This document shows positions 38,081-47,000 of a stretch of 64,000 nucleotides of DNA, piece after piece (position 1 is the first letter of the stretch; every line of letters starts with the position of its first letter). The notes beneath the pieces are model-generated. The model searched no databases. It worked only from the letters and a program-made list of their open reading frames with translations, and was not told the origin of the DNA. Source of the stretch: CAVRQM01 sp963822705 (GTDB lineage: Bacteria; Pseudomonadota; Alphaproteobacteria; Acetobacterales; Acetobacteraceae); contig CAWGIX010000006.1 in the NCBI GenBank assembly GCA_963822705.1, positions 310,001-374,000 on the forward strand. The letters run 5' to 3'. A program made the position numbers and the translations under genes.

Positions 38081-39247
38081 GTGACTGCAGCGATCATCGT
38101 CGGCGCCGGACGCGGCCAGCGTATGGGCGGGCCGATCCCGAAACAATACCGCTCGCTGGACGGGCAGCCGATCATTCGCCACACCCTTCTGGCATTCCTC
38201 CGGCATCCGGCCGTCACGCATGTGCAGGCGATGATCCACCCGAACGACCGCAAACTGTACGACGCGGCGACGGAGGGACTGGAGCTGCCGCCGCCGATGG
38301 TGGGCGGCAACACGCGGCAGGAGACGGTCCGGTTCGGCCTGGAAAGCCTGGTCGAGGACGCGCCGGAAAAGGTGATGATCCACGACGCGGTGCGCCCGTT
38401 CGTCGAACAGGACACAATTTCCACGGTGATTGCAGCCCTGGACGACGCGCCGGCCGCGGTCGCCGCGCTTCCGGTGCCCGACACGCTGAAGCGCGCGCCC
38501 GGCGGCTTCGTCGCCGGCACGGTCGATCGCAGCGACGTATGGCGCGCCCAGACGCCGCAGGGTTTCCGCTTCCACGCCATTTTGGAGGCGCACCGGCAGG
38601 CGCACTGGCGCGACCCGATGCACATGGAACTCACCGACGACAGCGCCGTGGCGGAGCGGGCGGGGCTGAACGTGCGGCTGGTGCACGGCAGCGAGGACAA
38701 TTTCAAGATCACCACCGAGCGCGACCTGGAGCGCGCCGAACTGCTGCTGTCGCGCGGACGGCTGGAGAGCCATACCGGGTGGGGTTTCGATCACGCCGCC
38801 TTCGGCCCCGGCGACCACCTGATGCTGTGCGGCATTCCGGTAGCGCACCATCGCGGGGCCGCGCGCAACCACAACACCGATATCCCCCTCAACGCCGCCA
38901 CCGACGCCTTGCTGGGTACCATCGGCGGCCAGCGCGGGCGCGACCATTTTGACGCGGCCTCTCCCATCCATCGCGGCATGAGCTCGGACTTGTTCCTGCG
39001 CCAGGCGGTGTCTCTGGTCGCCGTGAAGGCCGGCCGCATCGTCCATGTGGACATGACCATCTTGGGTGAAGGCCCGGATATCGCGCAATTCCGCGACAAC
39101 ATGGTCGTGCGCCTGGCGGAACTGCTGTCGATCGAGCCGGGGCGCGTAGCGCTGAAGCGGTTGGGCGCGATGGAGGGCGGCTTCTACGGTCGCGCTGAAG
39201 GCATCGGCGCACAGTGCCTAGCCACCGTCCAGTATCCCGCCTTTTAG
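38081..39247 (+). CDS. ispDF: IspD-IspF fusion protein with altered IspF zinc-site residues
   Basis: A 388-residue fusion of MEP cytidylyltransferase (IspD, residues ~1-225) and MECDP synthase (IspF, ~230-388), the arrangement typical of Alphaproteobacteria. The IspD half is intact: GAGRGQRMGGPIPKQY, HDAVRPF, TPQGFRFH and LTDDSAVAERAG. The IspF half keeps the fold (PGDHLMLCGIPVAH, TDALLGTIGG, GRAEGIGAQ). The usual D-V-H zinc pair instead reads D-H-A (GFDHAAFG), the usual G-H-S-D-A-D reads R-N-H-N-T-D, and the DIGxHF block reads RGRDHF. No frameshift explains this, as the spacing is conserved. Either the IspF half is inactive or this is a divergent paralogue. GTG start at 38081. Confidence 0.85.
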   Translation: MTAAIIVGAGRGQRMGGPIPKQYRSLDGQPIIRHTLLAFLRHPAVTHVQAMIHPNDRKLYDAATEGLELPPPMVGGNTRQETVRFGLESLVEDAPEKVMIHDAVRPFVEQDTISTVIAALDDAPAAVAALPVPDTLKRAPGGFVAGTVDRSDVWRAQTPQGFRFHAILEAHRQAHWRDPMHMELTDDSAVAERAGLNVRLVHGSEDNFKITTERDLERAELLLSRGRLESHTGWGFDHAAFGPGDHLMLCGIPVAHHRGAARNHNTDIPLNAATDALLGTIGGQRGRDHFDAASPIHRGMSSDLFLRQAVSLVAVKAGRIVHVDMTILGEGPDIAQFRDNMVVRLAELLSIEPGRVALKRLGAMEGGFYGRAEGIGAQCLATVQYPAF

Positions 39248-39264
39248 AACAAGCTCGTCAACAT

Positions 39265-39293
39265 ACCGAGCCCATAACACGAACGGGCTCGGT
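39265..39293. terminator. Bidirectional terminator hairpin between ispDF and the aldo/keto reductase
   Basis: A perfect 9-bp inverted repeat (ACCGAGCCC and GGGCTCGGT) with an 11-base loop lies 18 bp after the ispDF stop, between two convergent genes. The stem is strong, though it lacks a clear T-tract. Confidence 0.55.
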
Positions 39294-39355
39294 CCTACCG
39301 AGGCAGCTTTGTCGCAGGCATTTGCCGACGGCCAGCGGCGTCAATCCGCCAACCT

Positions 39356-40378
39356 TCAACCCGCCCGGCTGACCCGGCCCTCCAGCGGGTAGGCGGGGTC
39401 GTTGTAACCCGGAGTCGACGGATGCCCCGGCGTGACCAGCCGGTCCACCAGCGCCTCGTCCTCGGGCGTGAACCGGTAGTCGAGCGCGCCCCTATAATCG
39501 TCCCACTGCTCCATCGTGCGCGGGCCGCCGATCGCGCCGGTAACCAAACGGTTGTTCAGCACCCAGGCAAAGGCGAACTGACCCGGCGTGATCCCGCGTG
39601 AGCGCGCGTGCTCCGCCAGCGTCTGCGCGATGTGCAAACTTTCCGGGCGCCATTCGGTCTCCAGAATGCGCTTGTCCTGGCGGCCGGCGCGGGTGCCCTG
39701 CTCCGGCGGCACCTCCGGCCGGTATTTCCCGGTCAGCACGCCGCGGGCCAGCGGGCTGTACGGGAACACGCCCAGGCCAAGATGCGCGCAGGCCGGCAGG
39801 TGCTCGACTTCCGGCATGCGGTTCAGCGCATTGTAGTAGGGCTGGGACACGGCCGGGCGGTCGATGCCGGCCTGGTCGCAGAGCCGGCAAATTTCGGCCA
39901 CCCGCCAGGCGCGATGGTTGGAGACGCCGAAATGGCGAATGCGCCCGCTGCGTACAAGATCGGCCATCGCATGCACCACCTCCTCCAGCGGGGTCGCGTG
40001 GTCCTCCTTGTGAAGATAGAGGATGTCGATCGTGTCCACGCCGAGGCGTTTCAGGCTCGCATCGACGGCGGCAAACGCGTACCGGCGGGACAGCCCGCGC
40101 GCATTCGGCCCAGTGCCGGTCGCGTTGGCGAATTTGGTGGCCAGGACCCACCAGTCGCGATGAGGGGCGATGGCGCGGCCGACGATCCGCTCGCTCTCGC
40201 CCTCGGTGTAGACATCGGCGGTGTCGATGAAGTTGATGCCGCCGTCGCGGGCCCGGTCGATGATGCGAAGCGCGTCGGCCTTGGCCGTGGCGCCCCCGAA
40301 CATCATGGTGCCGAGGCAGAGCGGCGAGACCTGCAGGCCGGAGCGGCCGAGTTGGCGGTACTCGATGGAGCGGGACAT
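39356..40378 (-). CDS. Aldo/keto reductase
   Basis: A 340-residue NADPH-dependent TIM-barrel oxidoreductase. The catalytic tetrad is visible: D52 and Y57 in FIDTADVYTEGESE, K82 in VLATKFAN, and His in ILYLHKEDHAT. FGVSNHRAWRVAEI and the cofactor-binding C-terminal GPRTMEQWDDYRGAL are also present. It belongs to the YajO/Tas-like group, whose substrates are broad. The ATG at 40378 begins SIEYRQLGRSGLQVSPLCLG, the normal start. It is divergent from the hydroxyproline genes, with no evident functional tie. Confidence 0.92.
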   Translation of the reverse strand: MSRSIEYRQLGRSGLQVSPLCLGTMMFGGATAKADALRIIDRARDGGINFIDTADVYTEGESERIVGRAIAPHRDWWVLATKFANATGTGPNARGLSRRYAFAAVDASLKRLGVDTIDILYLHKEDHATPLEEVVHAMADLVRSGRIRHFGVSNHRAWRVAEICRLCDQAGIDRPAVSQPYYNALNRMPEVEHLPACAHLGLGVFPYSPLARGVLTGKYRPEVPPEQGTRAGRQDKRILETEWRPESLHIAQTLAEHARSRGITPGQFAFAWVLNNRLVTGAIGGPRTMEQWDDYRGALDYRFTPEDEALVDRLVTPGHPSTPGYNDPAYPLEGRVSRAG

Positions 40379-40469
40379 GGGCGCCTTCCTTGGCTGCAGC
40401 CGGGGGCCGGATTGGATAGAATAGGCAAAACCTGTATTTTCGCGAGGTTTGAGGTTGGGGAGAGGGTCA

Positions 40470-41372
40470 GTGGCGGCACGAAATGGCTGGCGCGGGGTGT
40501 TTCCCGCCATGACGACGCAGTTCCGCCCGGACCACTCGCTCGACATCGCGGCCACCCAGCGCGTCGCGCGCGGGCTGATCGACGACGGCGTGGACGGCAT
40601 TATTGCCTGCGGCTCGGTGGGCGAGAATTCCGTGCTGTCCCAGGCGGAAAAGCTGGAGGTGGTCGGCGCTGTGCGCGAAGCGGCGGGCGGCCGGGTGCCG
40701 GTGCTCTCCGGAGTGGCCGAGATCACCACCAAGGCGGCCACCGACTATGCCCGCGATCTGGCGCGGCAGGGCTGCGACGGGCTCATGGTCATGCCGCCGA
40801 TGATCTACGACGCGAACGCACGCGAGCTGGTCGCCTGGTTCGACGCCATCGCGTCCGCCTCGGACCTGCCGATCATGCTGTATAACAATCCGCCCGCATA
40901 TCGCAACGACATCACGCCGGCGATGGCGCAGAAACTGTCCGGCATCGGGCCGATCGTGGCGATCAAGGAATCCTCGGGCGACACCCGGCGATATGTCGAC
41001 CTGGTCAATACGCTGGGCGATCGGTTTGCGCTGTTCTGCGGGCTGGACGACGTGGTGCTGGAGGCGGTGGCGCTCGGCGCGGTTGGCTGGGTGTCCGGCC
41101 TGTCCAACGTGTTTCCGCGCGAAAGCGTCCGGCTGTTCGAGCTGTGCAGCAACGGCGGCGGCAAAGAGGCGCTGGCGCTGTATCGGTGGTTCATGCCGCT
41201 GCTGCACCTGGATGCCCGGCCTGACCTCGTGCAGTGCATAAAGCTGTGCGAGCAAATCGCCGGCCGGGGTTCCGCAATGACGCGGCCGCCGCGACTGGTG
41301 CCGGACGGTGCCGGACGTGCGGAGATCGAGGCCGTGATGCGCCAGGCACTCGATACGCGCCCGAACGTCTGA
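40470..41372 (+). CDS. hypD: DHDPS-family lyase, probable 1-pyrroline-4-hydroxy-2-carboxylate deaminase
   Basis: A 300-residue DapA/NAL-superfamily TIM barrel. The Schiff-base lysine is K166 in VAIKESSGDTRRY and the catalytic tyrosine is Y138 in IMLYNNPPAYRNDI. A substrate-binding GSVGENSVLS replaces the GTTGE of true dihydrodipicolinate synthases. Directly downstream are a 4-hydroxyproline 2-epimerase and a D-amino-acid oxidase-like gene. That is the context of the enzyme that deaminates Hpc to 2-oxoglutarate semialdehyde, so the assignment is by family and context. GTG at 40470 follows a GGGGAGAGGG ribosome-binding site. Confidence 0.75.
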   Translation: MAARNGWRGVFPAMTTQFRPDHSLDIAATQRVARGLIDDGVDGIIACGSVGENSVLSQAEKLEVVGAVREAAGGRVPVLSGVAEITTKAATDYARDLARQGCDGLMVMPPMIYDANARELVAWFDAIASASDLPIMLYNNPPAYRNDITPAMAQKLSGIGPIVAIKESSGDTRRYVDLVNTLGDRFALFCGLDDVVLEAVALGAVGWVSGLSNVFPRESVRLFELCSNGGGKEALALYRWFMPLLHLDARPDLVQCIKLCEQIAGRGSAMTRPPRLVPDGAGRAEIEAVMRQALDTRPNV

Positions 41373-41376
41373 CCCG

Positions 41377-42403
41377 ATGCAGGTTTTCGACGGCGTTCCA
41401 GCCGGGAACTTCACGTTCCACTGCCTTGACGGCCATACCTGCGGCAACCCGGTGCGCATGGTGTCCGGCGGCGCGCCGCTGCTCCACGGAAACACGATGT
41501 CGGAACGACGGCAGGACTTCATTGCCCGCTTCGACTGGGTGCGCCGCACGCTGATGTTCGAGCCGCGCGGACACGAGGTCATGTCGGGCTCCATCCTGTA
41601 TCCGCCGACGCGCGCGGATTGCGACATCGGCATCATCTACATCGAGGTTTCTGGCTGCCTGCCGATGTGCGGCCACGGCACGATCGGCACCGTTACGATG
41701 GCGCTCGAGCATGGCCTTGCCACGCCGCGCGAGGACGGCCGGCTGATGCTGGATACGCCGGCCGGGCTGGTCGAGGCGAGCTTTGAGCGCAACGGCCCCT
41801 GGATAGACAGCGTGCGCATCCGCAACGTGGCCTCGTATCTCGCGGCGGCGGATGTTTTGGTGCAGGTGCCGGGATTGGGCGAGCTGACGGTCGATATCGC
41901 CTACGGCGGCAATTACTATGGCATCATCGAGCCGCAGAAAAATTTCGCCGGGCATCGATGAGTTGGGCGCGGGCGGCATCCAGCGGCTGTCGCCGCTGAT
42001 TCGCCAGGCGATCCGCGAAAAGACCGAACCGGTGCATCCGCTGGACCCCACGATCCGCGGCGTCAGCCACATGATGTGGACCGACCGGCCACGCGATCCT
42101 CGCGCGCACGCCCGCAATGCCGTGTTCTACGGCGAGCGCGCGATCGACCGTTCGCCCTGCGGCACCGGCACGTCCGCGCGCATGGCGCAGCTTGCGGCAC
42201 GCGGTGTGCTGCGCGTGGGCGACGCGTTCGTGCACGAAAGCATTATCGGCACGCTGTTCGAGGGCCGGGTCGAAGCGGCGGCCAGCGTCGGCAACTATGC
42301 CGCGATCGTGCCCTCGATCGGGGGCTGGGCGCGGATGACCGGGCTGAACACGATTTTCGTCAACCAGCGCGACCCGCTGCGCGGCGGGTTCCAGCTCGTC
42401 TGA
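41377..42403 (+). CDS. hypE: 4-hydroxyproline 2-epimerase (proline racemase family), frameshifted at 41950
   Basis: Proline racemase-superfamily enzyme with the two catalytic cysteines: C98 in CLPMCGHGTIG and the second in DRSPCGTGTSARMA. The Cys/Cys pair fits racemases and 4-hydroxyproline epimerases rather than the 3-hydroxyproline dehydratases, which have Thr at the second site. The frame breaks in the GGG run at ~41950-41952; removing one G gives NFAGIDELGAGG and about 341 residues. It would convert trans-4-hydroxy-L-proline to cis-4-hydroxy-D-proline. It starts five bases after hypD, and its stop overlaps the next ATG. Confidence 0.85.
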
Positions 42404-43660
42404 TGACCGAGGCGGGCGACAGGGCGCCGCCCGTCGCCGTGATCGGGGCCGGCGTGATCGGCATGGCCTGCGCCCGCGCTCTGCAACGGGCTGGCGCGCG
42501 CGTGGTGGTGCTGGACCCGAACGAGCCAGGCTCGGGCTGCTCGTTCGGCAACGCCGGCCATGTCGCGACCGAACTGGTGCGACCGCTGGCGCGCTGGGAG
42601 ACTTTGGCTAGCCTGCCGCGGCTGATGCACGATCCGCTCGGTCCGCTGTCGCTGAAACCGGCGCGTCTGCCTGCGCTGGCCGGGTGGATGCTGCGGTTCG
42701 GCATGGCTTGTCTGCCCGGCCGGCTCAGGGCCGGGACCGAGGCGCTGGCGGCGCTGGTGCGAGCGGCGCCCGCGGCCTGGGAAGAGGAGATTGCCGCGTC
42801 CGGCCTGGAAAACCTGTTCAGGCATAATGGCGCGATCACGATCTATGAACGGCGCCCCGCCTTCGAGGCCGGGATCGCAGAAGCGCGGATTCTCGCGGGC
42901 TACGATCTTCCTGCGGAAGAACTGAGTGCGGACGAAGTGGTTCGGCGCGTGCCGGGCTTGGCGGTTACGGTTGTCGGCGGCCATTTCTATCGGCTCGGAT
43001 CGCACACGGTCGACCCGCAAGGCGTGGTGCTGGCCTTGGCGCGCCGCCTGGTTGCCGAAGGCGGCGCGATCCTTCGGCGGGCGGTGACCGGCTTCGTCAT
43101 CGAGAACGGCGAAGTGCGTGCGCTGCGCAGCGCTGAGGGCGAGGTGCCGGTTGCCGAGAATCGTGCTGGCGGCAGGGGCAGGGGCGGGGAAGTTGGCGAA
43201 AATGCTGGGAGCGCGGGCGCCGCTGACGCGCGAGCGCGGCTATCACGCCATGGTGGCCGACGACGCGCTGGCGCCGGGCCTGCCGGTCAGTTTCGCCGAG
43301 CGGGGGTTTGTCGTGACTCCGATGCAAGCCGGGACACGGCTGGCCGGCACGGTGGAACTGGGCGCGGCCGCGCAGCCGGACTGGCGCCGCGCGGACATCT
43401 TGCTCACGCACGCCCGCGCGTTGTTCGGCAAGCCGGAACTGGCCGCGAGTAGCCGCTGGTTCGGCGACCGGCCGACTTTTCCCGATTATCTGCCGATGAT
43501 CGGCACCGCGCCCGGCGCCCGTAACGCCGTGCTGGCGCTGGGGCATCAACACCTTGGCTTGACGCTCGCGGCCATAACCGGACGGCTGGTGACGGACTGC
43601 CTGCTCCGCGGCAGTCTTCCTGATCGATACGCCGCCTGCCGGCCGGGGCGTTTTGGCTGA
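42403..43660 (+). CDS. hypO: D-hydroxyproline dehydrogenase-like FAD oxidoreductase, frameshifted near 43155
   Basis: DadA-like DAO flavoprotein. VAVIGAGVIGMACARALQRAG near the N-terminus binds FAD, followed by GSGCSFGNAGHVATE and a C-terminal GDRPTFPDYLPMIGTAP and LGHQHLGLTLAAITG. One extra C at ~43155 breaks the frame; removing it gives PVARIVLAAGAGAGKLA and about 418 residues. As the third gene of the hyp set it should oxidise cis-4-hydroxy-D-proline to 1-pyrroline-4-hydroxy-2-carboxylate. A general D-amino acid dehydrogenase is the alternative. It converges on the MR/MLE gene 12 bp away. Confidence 0.8.
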
Positions 43661-43672
43661 GCCGATTGCGCC

Positions 43673-44776
43673 TCAGCCGATCGTCAGCACCGGCGCCCCC
43701 AGCACGTCCATGTTCGGCTGCACGCCCAGTCCCGGCGCGGTGGAGGCGCGCATGGTTCCCTCGTGCCGCCGCGGCGCGCCCTCCGCGATCGACACCGTGA
43801 CGTAGCTGTTGAAATCAGTGGCCGAGAACCGAAACGGTTCGGGGGTGCTATGCGCCAGATGGGCAATAGCCGCGGTCACGATGTCGCCGCCCCAGCTATC
43901 CTCGATGGTCATGGCGACCCCCATCGACACGCACAGGTCCCGTACCTGGCGCGCCGCCGTCAGGCCGCCGAGCTTGCTGATCTTGATGTTGACGACATCC
44001 ATCGCCTGATCGGCATGGGCGCGCAACAGCATCAAAACGTTGTCCACCGACTCGTCGAGCACGAACGGATGGCTGGTGCGGTTGCGGATCGACAGGCATT
44101 CCTCGTAGCTGAGGCAGGGCTGCTCAATATAGACGTCGACGTCATTGACCGCTCGGACCACGCGCGCCGCCTGATGCGGCAGCCAGCCGGTATTGGCGTC
44201 GGCCACCAGCGTATCGCCGGGTTGCAGTTTTTCCGAGACCGCGCGGATGCGAAGAATGTCGGTGTCGGGATCGCCACCAACCTTGAGTTGAAATTTCCGG
44301 TAGCCCTGGGCGCGATACAGCGCGACCTTGTCGGCCATCCGTTCCGGCGTTTCCTGTGAAATCGCGCGATACAACTCGACGCAGTCGCCGTCGCATCCGC
44401 CGAGCAAGGTCGCGACCGGCTGCCCGCTCGCCTGGCCCAGCACGTCCCAGCAAGCGATGTCCACTGCCGACTTGACGTAAGGGTGCCCCTTCAGTCGGCT
44501 ATCCATGAGCCGGTTCAGCGGCCCGATCTGGGTGGGGTCGGCGCCGATCAGATGGGGGCCTAGTTCGGCCAGGCCAGCGCGCACGCCCCCCGCGTACGAT
44601 GGTAAATAGAAGGGCCCGAGCGGACAGACCTCACCGTGTCCGGCCAACCCCGCATCCGTCTCGAGCCGCACTACGGTGCTGTCGAACACGGAAACCGACT
44701 TGCCGCCCGACCAATTATAGCTACCCTCGTGCAGTGGCAGGTCGACCTGATAGACGAGCAGGCGGGTGATCTTCAT
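43673..44776 (-). CDS. MR/MLE (enolase superfamily) enzyme, hydroxyproline or proline-betaine related
   Basis: A 367-residue mandelate racemase/muconate lactonizing-type enzyme with complete catalytic residues. K165 lies in FQLKVGGDP, metal ligands are D193 (VADANTGW), E218 (IEQPC) and D241 (VLDES), and the opposite general base is K265 (NIKISKLGG). A lysine on each face is the pattern of 1,1-proton-transfer epimerases and related syn dehydratases. CPLGPFYLPSYAGGVRAGLAEL and HPYVKSAVDIACWDVLGQ resemble the group containing 4-hydroxyproline betaine 2-epimerase (HpbD) and cis-3-hydroxyproline dehydratase. Context (hypDEO, Liv importer, a demethylation locus 30 kb away) fits either; I cannot choose. 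Confidence 0.75.
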   Translation of the reverse strand: MKITRLLVYQVDLPLHEGSYNWSGGKSVSVFDSTVVRLETDAGLAGHGEVCPLGPFYLPSYAGGVRAGLAELGPHLIGADPTQIGPLNRLMDSRLKGHPYVKSAVDIACWDVLGQASGQPVATLLGGCDGDCVELYRAISQETPERMADKVALYRAQGYRKFQLKVGGDPDTDILRIRAVSEKLQPGDTLVADANTGWLPHQAARVVRAVNDVDVYIEQPCLSYEECLSIRNRTSHPFVLDESVDNVLMLLRAHADQAMDVVNIKISKLGGLTAARQVRDLCVSMGVAMTIEDSWGGDIVTAAIAHLAHSTPEPFRFSATDFNSYVTVSIAEGAPRRHEGTMRASTAPGLGVQPNMDVLGAPVLTIG

Positions 44777-44845
44777 CTTTTGTCGGTCCCTGGCGCCCAG
44801 GCGGCGAGCGATGGGTGCCGTCCCTAAGCCGATGCCGGACAAAAG
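44777..44845. promoter_or_regulatory. Widely spaced inverted repeat in the divergent MR/MLE-livK promoter region
   Basis: CTTTTGTC (44777-44784, touching the MR/MLE start codon) and GACAAAAG (44838-44845) are a perfect 8-bp inverted pair 53 bp apart within the 130-bp divergent gap. AT-containing 8-mers are rare in this GC-rich sequence, so they may be half-sites for a regulator controlling both units. Confidence 0.35.
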
Positions 44846-44906
44846 CCCAGCGGCCGCAAACTTCTGGGAGCACGCGCAACAAACGAATAGAACGAGAGGA
44901 GGAAGG

Positions 44907-46031
44907 ATGTCCGCAAAAATCCAGTTTTGGACCGGCCTGGCCCTTACGGCGGGACTGGCCCTGTTCGCCGGCGGCGCTCGGGCCGCCGACTTGGAGGTCG
45001 GCATCATGGTGCCGACGTCCGGATCGGAAGCGACCTACGGCAAGGATATGGAGAACGCGATCCGCCTGGCCGCCGACCAGATCAACGAAAAAGGCGGCGT
45101 GCTCGGGATGAAGCTCGCCACCATCACGCAGGACGACGCGTGCGATCCGCAGCAGGCAGTGAACGCGGCGAGCAAGCTGGTATCTCAGGGCGTGGCCGCG
45201 GTAGTTGGCGGTTATTGCTCAGGAGCCACCCTGCCGACGCTGAAAATTTACGGCGATGCAGGCGTGCCGTTCATCATCACGGCCGCCAACTCCACCAAAC
45301 TGATCGGTGCCGGCTCGGGCAACGTGTTCATGATCAACAGCACCGGCAACGATCAAGTCACGACCGCAATGGGCTTCTTCAAGTCGCAGAACCTGAAGCG
45401 ACTGGCAATTGTCAACGAAGGCGACGCCTACTCCGCCGATCTCGCCAACTTGACGCGCGACAGCTGGACCAAGGACGGCGGGCAAGTGGTGGCGTTCGAG
45501 GTCGTGAACAAAGGCGAGCAGGACTACTCGTCGGTCGTCACTCGCATCAAGTCGCAAAACCCCGATGCGGTGTTTTGGACCGCGTACTACGCCGACGGCG
45601 CGCTATTGATCAAGCAGTTGCGTCAGGCCGGGTTCAGCGGTTTGATCGCGCTCGGCGATGGCAACAACTCGCCCAAACTGTTCGAAATCGCGGGCCAGGC
45701 CGCCAATGGGGTGTACTGCTTCTCCAATCCGACGGTGGAATACCTGCCGGCCGCCGCCGCCTTCGGGGCCGCATACAAAGCGAAATACGGCCAGGATCCG
45801 GGACCGTATTCGGCGCTGTCGTACGACGGCATGAACCTGCTGGCCGACGCCATCAAGCGTGCCGGCTCGGCCGACAAGACGAAAGTGATCGCGGCACTCA
45901 AGGACACGCACGACTTCCAGGGCATTTCGGGTCCCGTCACGTTCACGCCGCAGGACACGCTCGCGCGCAGCAATTTTGTCATCCTGCGCGGCGAGAAAGG
46001 TCACTGGGCTTTATTTAAGGCGGCATCCTAG
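44907..46031 (+). CDS. livK: Branched-chain-type ABC transporter substrate-binding protein
   Basis: A 374-residue periplasmic binding protein (Peripla_BP_6). A Sec signal peptide (IQFWTGLALTAGLALFAGGARA-type, cleaved near residue 24) precedes DLEVGIMVPTSGSEATYGKDM, AVVGGYCSGATLPTLKIY and FWTAYYADGALLIKQLRQAG. The paired cysteines and pocket residues differ from true Leu/Ile binders. With neighbouring hydroxyproline genes the ligand may be hydroxyproline or a betaine; that is inference. Very strong AGAGGAGGAAGG ribosome-binding site before the ATG. A stem-loop follows the gene, typical where the binding protein is made in excess over the permease. Confidence 0.9.
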   Translation: MSAKIQFWTGLALTAGLALFAGGARAADLEVGIMVPTSGSEATYGKDMENAIRLAADQINEKGGVLGMKLATITQDDACDPQQAVNAASKLVSQGVAAVVGGYCSGATLPTLKIYGDAGVPFIITAANSTKLIGAGSGNVFMINSTGNDQVTTAMGFFKSQNLKRLAIVNEGDAYSADLANLTRDSWTKDGGQVVAFEVVNKGEQDYSSVVTRIKSQNPDAVFWTAYYADGALLIKQLRQAGFSGLIALGDGNNSPKLFEIAGQAANGVYCFSNPTVEYLPAAAAFGAAYKAKYGQDPGPYSALSYDGMNLLADAIKRAGSADKTKVIAALKDTHDFQGISGPVTFTPQDTLARSNFVILRGEKGHWALFKAAS

Positions 46032-46040
46032 CCGGTTCCT

Positions 46041-46071
46041 GCGGGTGGTGCGGACTTTGCGCACCGCCCGC
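46041..46071 (+). terminator. Strong intercistronic stem-loop between livK and livH
   Basis: GCGGGTGGTGCG and CGCACCGCCCGC pair over 12 bp (one G-U wobble in RNA) around the 7-base loop GACTTTG. It starts 10 bp after the livK stop and ends 12 bp before the livH start. Partial termination or 3'-end protection here would raise the ratio of binding protein to membrane components, as in many importer operons. Confidence 0.6.
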
Positions 46072-46082
46072 GTGCCGCCTCG

Positions 46083-46997
46083 ATGAGCCTTTCGGACATT
46101 CTGCTGCAGCAGTTGGCCAATGGGCTGATCCTCGGCTCGTTCTATGCGCTGGTGGCACTCGGCTACACGATGGTGTACGGCATCATCAAGCTGCTGAATT
46201 TTGCGCACGGCGACGTGTATATGACCGGCGCGTTCGTGGGCTACGTGGCGCTGTCGTTCATGGCCGGCGCGCTCGGGGCCGGCTGGCTCGGCATTCTCGC
46301 CGCCATGCTGGTCAGCGCGCTCCTGGTGGGGTTCTTGGGCGTCGGCATCGAGCGCGTCGCCTATCGCCCGCTGCGCAACGCGCCGCGCCTGTCGATTCTG
46401 ATTACCGCACTTGCGGTGTCCATGATCCTGAGCAACACGATGCTTGCCTTCACGGGCGGCCAGTTCACCGCCTTCAGTACCGATCTCGGATTCGGTGGTG
46501 TCGATGTCGGCCACGTCCATGTCACCTGGACCCAGATGATCCTGGTCGGATCGTCGCTGGTGCTGATGCTCGCGATGCAGCTGTTCGTATCGCGCACGAT
46601 GTACGGCAAGGCGATGCGGGCCATCGCCATCGACCAGGATGCCTGCCGGCTCATGGGGATCGACGTGAACCGCGTGATCTCGCTGACTTTCTTCATCGGC
46701 TCGGCGCTCGCCGCCGCGGCTGGCGTGATGGCTGGCGTCTATTACGGCAGCATATTCTACTTCATGGGTTTCCTGATCGGCCTGAAAGCGTTCACCGCCG
46801 CGGTGATCGGCGGCATCGGCAGCATTCCGGGGGCAATGCTCGGCGGCCTCATCCTCGGATTGCTCGAAGCCTTTGGCACGCAAATTCAGGCAATAGGCAG
46901 CGAGTGGAAGGACGTGTTCGTGTTCGCCATCCTGATTCTGCTGCTGGTGTTCAAGCCCACCGGCCTGCTGGGCCGACCCGAGGTGGAGCGGATGTAG
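46083..46997 (+). CDS. livH: Branched-chain-type ABC transporter permease LivH
   Basis: A 304-residue inner-membrane permease with about eight hydrophobic segments. Conserved blocks are LILGSFYALVALGYTMVYGIIKLLNFAHGD-like (split here as GSFYALVALGYTMVYG and IKLLNFAHGDVYM) and IDQDACRLMGIDVNRVISLTF, the cytoplasmic loop that contacts the ATPases. IGGIGSIPGAMLGGLILG is typical of the C-terminal half. It pairs with LivM to form the channel. Confidence 0.94.
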   Translation: MSLSDILLQQLANGLILGSFYALVALGYTMVYGIIKLLNFAHGDVYMTGAFVGYVALSFMAGALGAGWLGILAAMLVSALLVGFLGVGIERVAYRPLRNAPRLSILITALAVSMILSNTMLAFTGGQFTAFSTDLGFGGVDVGHVHVTWTQMILVGSSLVLMLAMQLFVSRTMYGKAMRAIAIDQDACRLMGIDVNRVISLTFFIGSALAAAAGVMAGVYYGSIFYFMGFLIGLKAFTAAVIGGIGSIPGAMLGGLILGLLEAFGTQIQAIGSEWKDVFVFAILILLLVFKPTGLLGRPEVERM

Positions 46998-47000
46998 ATC

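Noticed and set aside
37874..39088. Upstream extension of the manganese catalase frame across ispDF
   Set aside because: Antisense to a clear IspDF gene; the catalase family starts at MYHHVKQ.
40470..41372. Annotation as dihydrodipicolinate synthase (lysine biosynthesis)
   Set aside because: The GTTGE-type signature is altered and the neighbours are hydroxyproline enzymes, so a catabolic DHDPS-family role fits better.
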